This document shows positions 7,619 through 9,419 of a DNA stretch of 9,419 nucleotides, one piece after another (the first letter of the stretch is position 1; each line of letters begins with the position of its first letter). The notes below the pieces were generated by a model. It was not told where the DNA came from and did not search any database. It saw only the letters and a program-made list of their open reading frames with translations. The stretch covers positions 1 to 9,419 of the forward strand of contig CABSMS010000076.1 of NCBI GenBank assembly GCA_902478885.1, given 5' to 3'. The DNA comes from an uncultured Collinsella sp. (lineage in GTDB: Bacteria; Actinomycetota; Coriobacteriia; Coriobacteriales; Coriobacteriaceae). The position numbers were made by a program, and so were the translations under genes.

Positions 7619-7652
7619 CGTCTATATCCAGTCCTCTTTTTGGGTATAGACG
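7619..7652 (+). repeat. 12-bp inverted repeat upstream of rpoD, possible operator or leader hairpin
   Basis: CGTCTATATCCA (7619-7630) and TGGGTATAGACG (7641-7652) are reverse complements except for one position, which would be a U-G wobble in RNA. They are separated by 10 nt (GTCCTCTTTT). After a 2-nt mismatch, 7614-7616 can also pair with 7655-7657. Arm centres lie 22 bp apart, about two helical turns, which would suit a dimeric DNA-binding protein. The right arm overlaps the upstream part of the proposed rpoD promoter. It is not a standard terminator, because the T-run is in the loop and none follows the stem. The symmetry is seen directly; a regulatory role is inference. Confidence 0.55.
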
Positions 7653-7662
7653 TCAATGTGTG

Positions 7663-7671
7663 TGCTAAAGT
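7663..7671 (+). promoter_or_regulatory. Candidate extended -10 promoter element for rpoD
   Basis: TGCTAAAGT fits the extended -10 pattern TGn-TAnnnT and would start transcription near 7678, giving a leader of about 25 nt before the GTG start. The best -35 candidate, TTGGGT at 7640-7645, is 20 nt upstream and therefore poorly spaced. An alternative pair is TAGACG (7647-7652) with TATTGA (7671-7676) at an 18-nt spacer, but its -10 is weak. A promoter somewhere in this 110-nt gap is likely; the exact elements are uncertain. Confidence 0.4.
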
Positions 7672-7692
7672 ATTGAGTCCTGTGGACTATGA

Positions 7693-7698
7693 AGGGAG
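7693..7698 (+). promoter_or_regulatory. Ribosome binding site deciding the rpoD GTG start
   Basis: AGGGAG within AAGGGAGAA lies 5 nt before the GTG at 7704. It lies downstream of the longest-ORF ATG at 7689, so that ATG cannot use it and has no comparable site of its own. The GTG is therefore the preferred start. Confidence 0.75.
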
Positions 7699-7703
7699 AA
7701 TCT

Positions 7704-9053
<1,350 letters not shown>

Positions 9054-9062
9054 TCAAGCAAG

Positions 9063-9097
9063 AAGCGCCCTCAAGCACATCTGCTTGGGGGTGCTTT
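9063..9097 (+). terminator. Rho-independent terminator of rpoD
   Basis: Bases 9064-9077 pair with 9082-9095 to form a 14-bp stem with two G-U wobbles and a 4-nt loop (CATC). A9063 and T9096 can extend it. The stem is followed by TTTCAT, a short U-tract. It lies 10 nt past the rpoD stop codon, the expected place for an intrinsic terminator. The stem is strong and the T-run is modest. Confidence 0.8.
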
Positions 9098-9101
9098 CAT
9101 G

Positions 9102-9157
9102 TAGTCGTTGGGGACGTTCTTGAATGACTAGTCGTTTAAGAACGTCCCCAACGACTA
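9102..9157. repeat. 56-nt near-perfect palindrome, REP-doublet-like element
   Basis: Bases 9102-9129 and 9130-9157 are reverse complements at 26 of 28 positions, and the two exceptions become G-U pairs in RNA. The outer 20 bp (9102-9121 with 9138-9157) are perfect. The element can also be read as two inverted 29-nt units, 9102-9130 and 9129-9157. Each is a small stem-loop bounded by TAGTCGTT and AACGACTA-type ends, and their 13-nt loops are complementary. It lies between the rpoD terminator and the tRNA promoter and has no flanking T-run on either strand, so it is unlikely to be a simple terminator. A dispersed REP- or MITE-like repeat is my preferred reading. Confidence 0.8.
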
Positions 9158-9161
9158 GGTC

Positions 9162-9211
9162 GGAAAATTTCTTAAAAAAGTTCTTGCCCTAAGCTGATTC
9201 GTCCGTATAAT
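9162..9211 (+). promoter_or_regulatory. Strong promoter for the tRNA-Asn genes
   Basis: A -35 box TTGCCC (9184-9189) and a perfect -10 box TATAAT (9206-9211) are separated by 16 nt. An A/T-rich stretch at 9162-9183, including AAAATTTC and AAAAAA, sits where an UP element would contact the polymerase alpha subunits, as is typical of stable-RNA promoters. Transcription would start near 9218, giving a leader of about 24 nt before the first tRNA. The boxes are seen directly; UP-element function is inferred. Confidence 0.82.
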
Positions 9212-9241
9212 GAATTTCGTTGCTTGAGAGCACGTACCTAT

Positions 9242-9316
9242 TCCTCGGTAGCTCAATGGTAGAGCACGCGGCTGTTAACTGCGCTGTTGTAGGTTCGAGT
9301 CCTACCCGGGGAGCCA
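9242..9316 (+). tRNA. tRNA-Asn (anticodon GUU)
   Basis: The full cloverleaf can be drawn. The acceptor stem is TCCTCGG (9242-9248) with CCGGGGA (9306-9312), including one U-G pair. The D stem is GCTC/GAGC with loop AATGGTA. The anticodon stem is CGCGG/CTGCG with loop CTGTTAA, placing anticodon GTT at 9274-9276. The variable loop is 5 nt, and the T arm is GTAGG-TTCGAGT-CCTAC. The discriminator is G9313 and CCA is encoded at 9314-9316. GUU reads Asn codons AAC and AAU. The anticodon stem contains a G30-U40 wobble that is absent from the second copy. Confidence 0.97.
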
Positions 9317-9325
9317 GAATTTTCC

Positions 9326-9345
9326 AGCCCTTTCCGTTGGGCTTT
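9326..9345 (+). other. Small hairpin between the two tRNA-Asn genes
   Basis: AGCCC (9326-9330) pairs with GGGCT (9339-9343) around an 8-nt loop and is followed by TTTAAATT. The 33-nt spacer has no promoter, so both tRNAs probably share one transcript. This hairpin may mark a processing site or a weak attenuator; the stem is too short to be called a terminator with confidence. Confidence 0.35.
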
Positions 9346-9349
9346 AAAT

Positions 9350-9419
9350 TCCTCGGTAGCTCAATGGTAGAGCACGCGGCTGTTAACCGCGCTGTTGTAG
9401 GTTCGAGTCCTACCCGGGG
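9350..9419 (+). tRNA. tRNA-Asn (anticodon GUU), second copy, 3' end cut by window
   Basis: This copy lies exactly 108 nt after the first and is identical over the visible 70 nt except for one base, C9388 in place of T9280, which turns the anticodon-stem G-U wobble into a G-C pair. The anticodon GTT is at 9382-9384. The window stops before the last acceptor base, the discriminator and any CCA, so five bases are missing if it matches copy one. It is partial only because of the window edge. Confidence 0.95.

Noticed and set aside
7619..7652. Inverted repeat as a terminator for dnaG
   Set aside because: The stem is A/T-rich, the T-run is in the loop, and no U-tract follows the right arm.
7689..7691. 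ATG as the start of rpoD
   Set aside because: The purine-rich ribosome site AGGGAG lies after this ATG and is well placed for the GTG at 7704.
9102..9157. Palindrome as a bidirectional terminator
   Set aside because: No T-run follows it on either strand, and a separate good terminator already ends rpoD at 9063-9097.
9102..9157. Repeat as a CRISPR remnant or tRNA-linked attachment site
   Set aside because: There is only one palindrome with no spacer-repeat series, and it shares no sequence with the tRNA 3' end. No integrase gene is present.
9218..9241. TGCT/AGCA mini-hairpin in the tRNA leader
   Set aside because: A 4-bp stem is too short to separate from chance in a 24-nt leader.

Overview
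The window is a stretch of core housekeeping chromosome from a GC-rich bacterium. Protein motifs, NNC/NNG-biased codons and gene order point to the Actinomycetota, most likely a Coriobacteriia member such as Collinsella or a relative. That assignment is inference from memory of the families; no search was run. I see no phage, transposase, CRISPR array or defence system. The most unusual material is two palindromic non-coding elements and several substitutions in IF2.

Layout, all on the + strand: (1) 1-2082, the 3' part of infB (translation initiation factor IF2), whose start lies upstream of the window. (2) 2094-5492, a tightly packed run: rbfA (30S maturation), a DHH/DHHA1 phosphoesterase of the NrnA type, truB (tRNA psi55 synthase) and ribF (FMN/FAD synthesis). 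The junctions are an 11-nt gap, an 8-nt overlap, a 15-nt gap and a 4-nt overlap. (3) 5485-7593, dnaG (primase), starting on GTG and overlapping ribF by 8 nt. (4) 7594-7703, an intergenic region with a 12-bp inverted repeat (7619-7652) and promoter-like sequence. (5) 7704-9053, the principal sigma factor rpoD/sigA. (6) 9054-9241, a rho-independent terminator, a 56-nt near-perfect palindrome built like a REP doublet, and a strong consensus promoter with an A/T-rich upstream stretch. (7) 9242-9419, two nearly identical tRNA-Asn(GUU) genes, the second cut by the window end.

Functionally, infB-rbfA-nrnA-truB-ribF is the downstream part of the widespread nusA-infB cluster for translation initiation, ribosome assembly and RNA maturation. 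Here it runs straight into dnaG-rpoD, the pair known from the rpsU-dnaG-rpoD macromolecular-synthesis operon. Initiation of translation, replication and transcription are therefore encoded side by side. Short overlaps suggest translational coupling from infB through dnaG. rpoD has its own leader and probably its own promoter. The tRNA genes form a separate transcription unit.

The long antisense open frames across this region are by-products of GC-rich codon use and are not annotated as genes.
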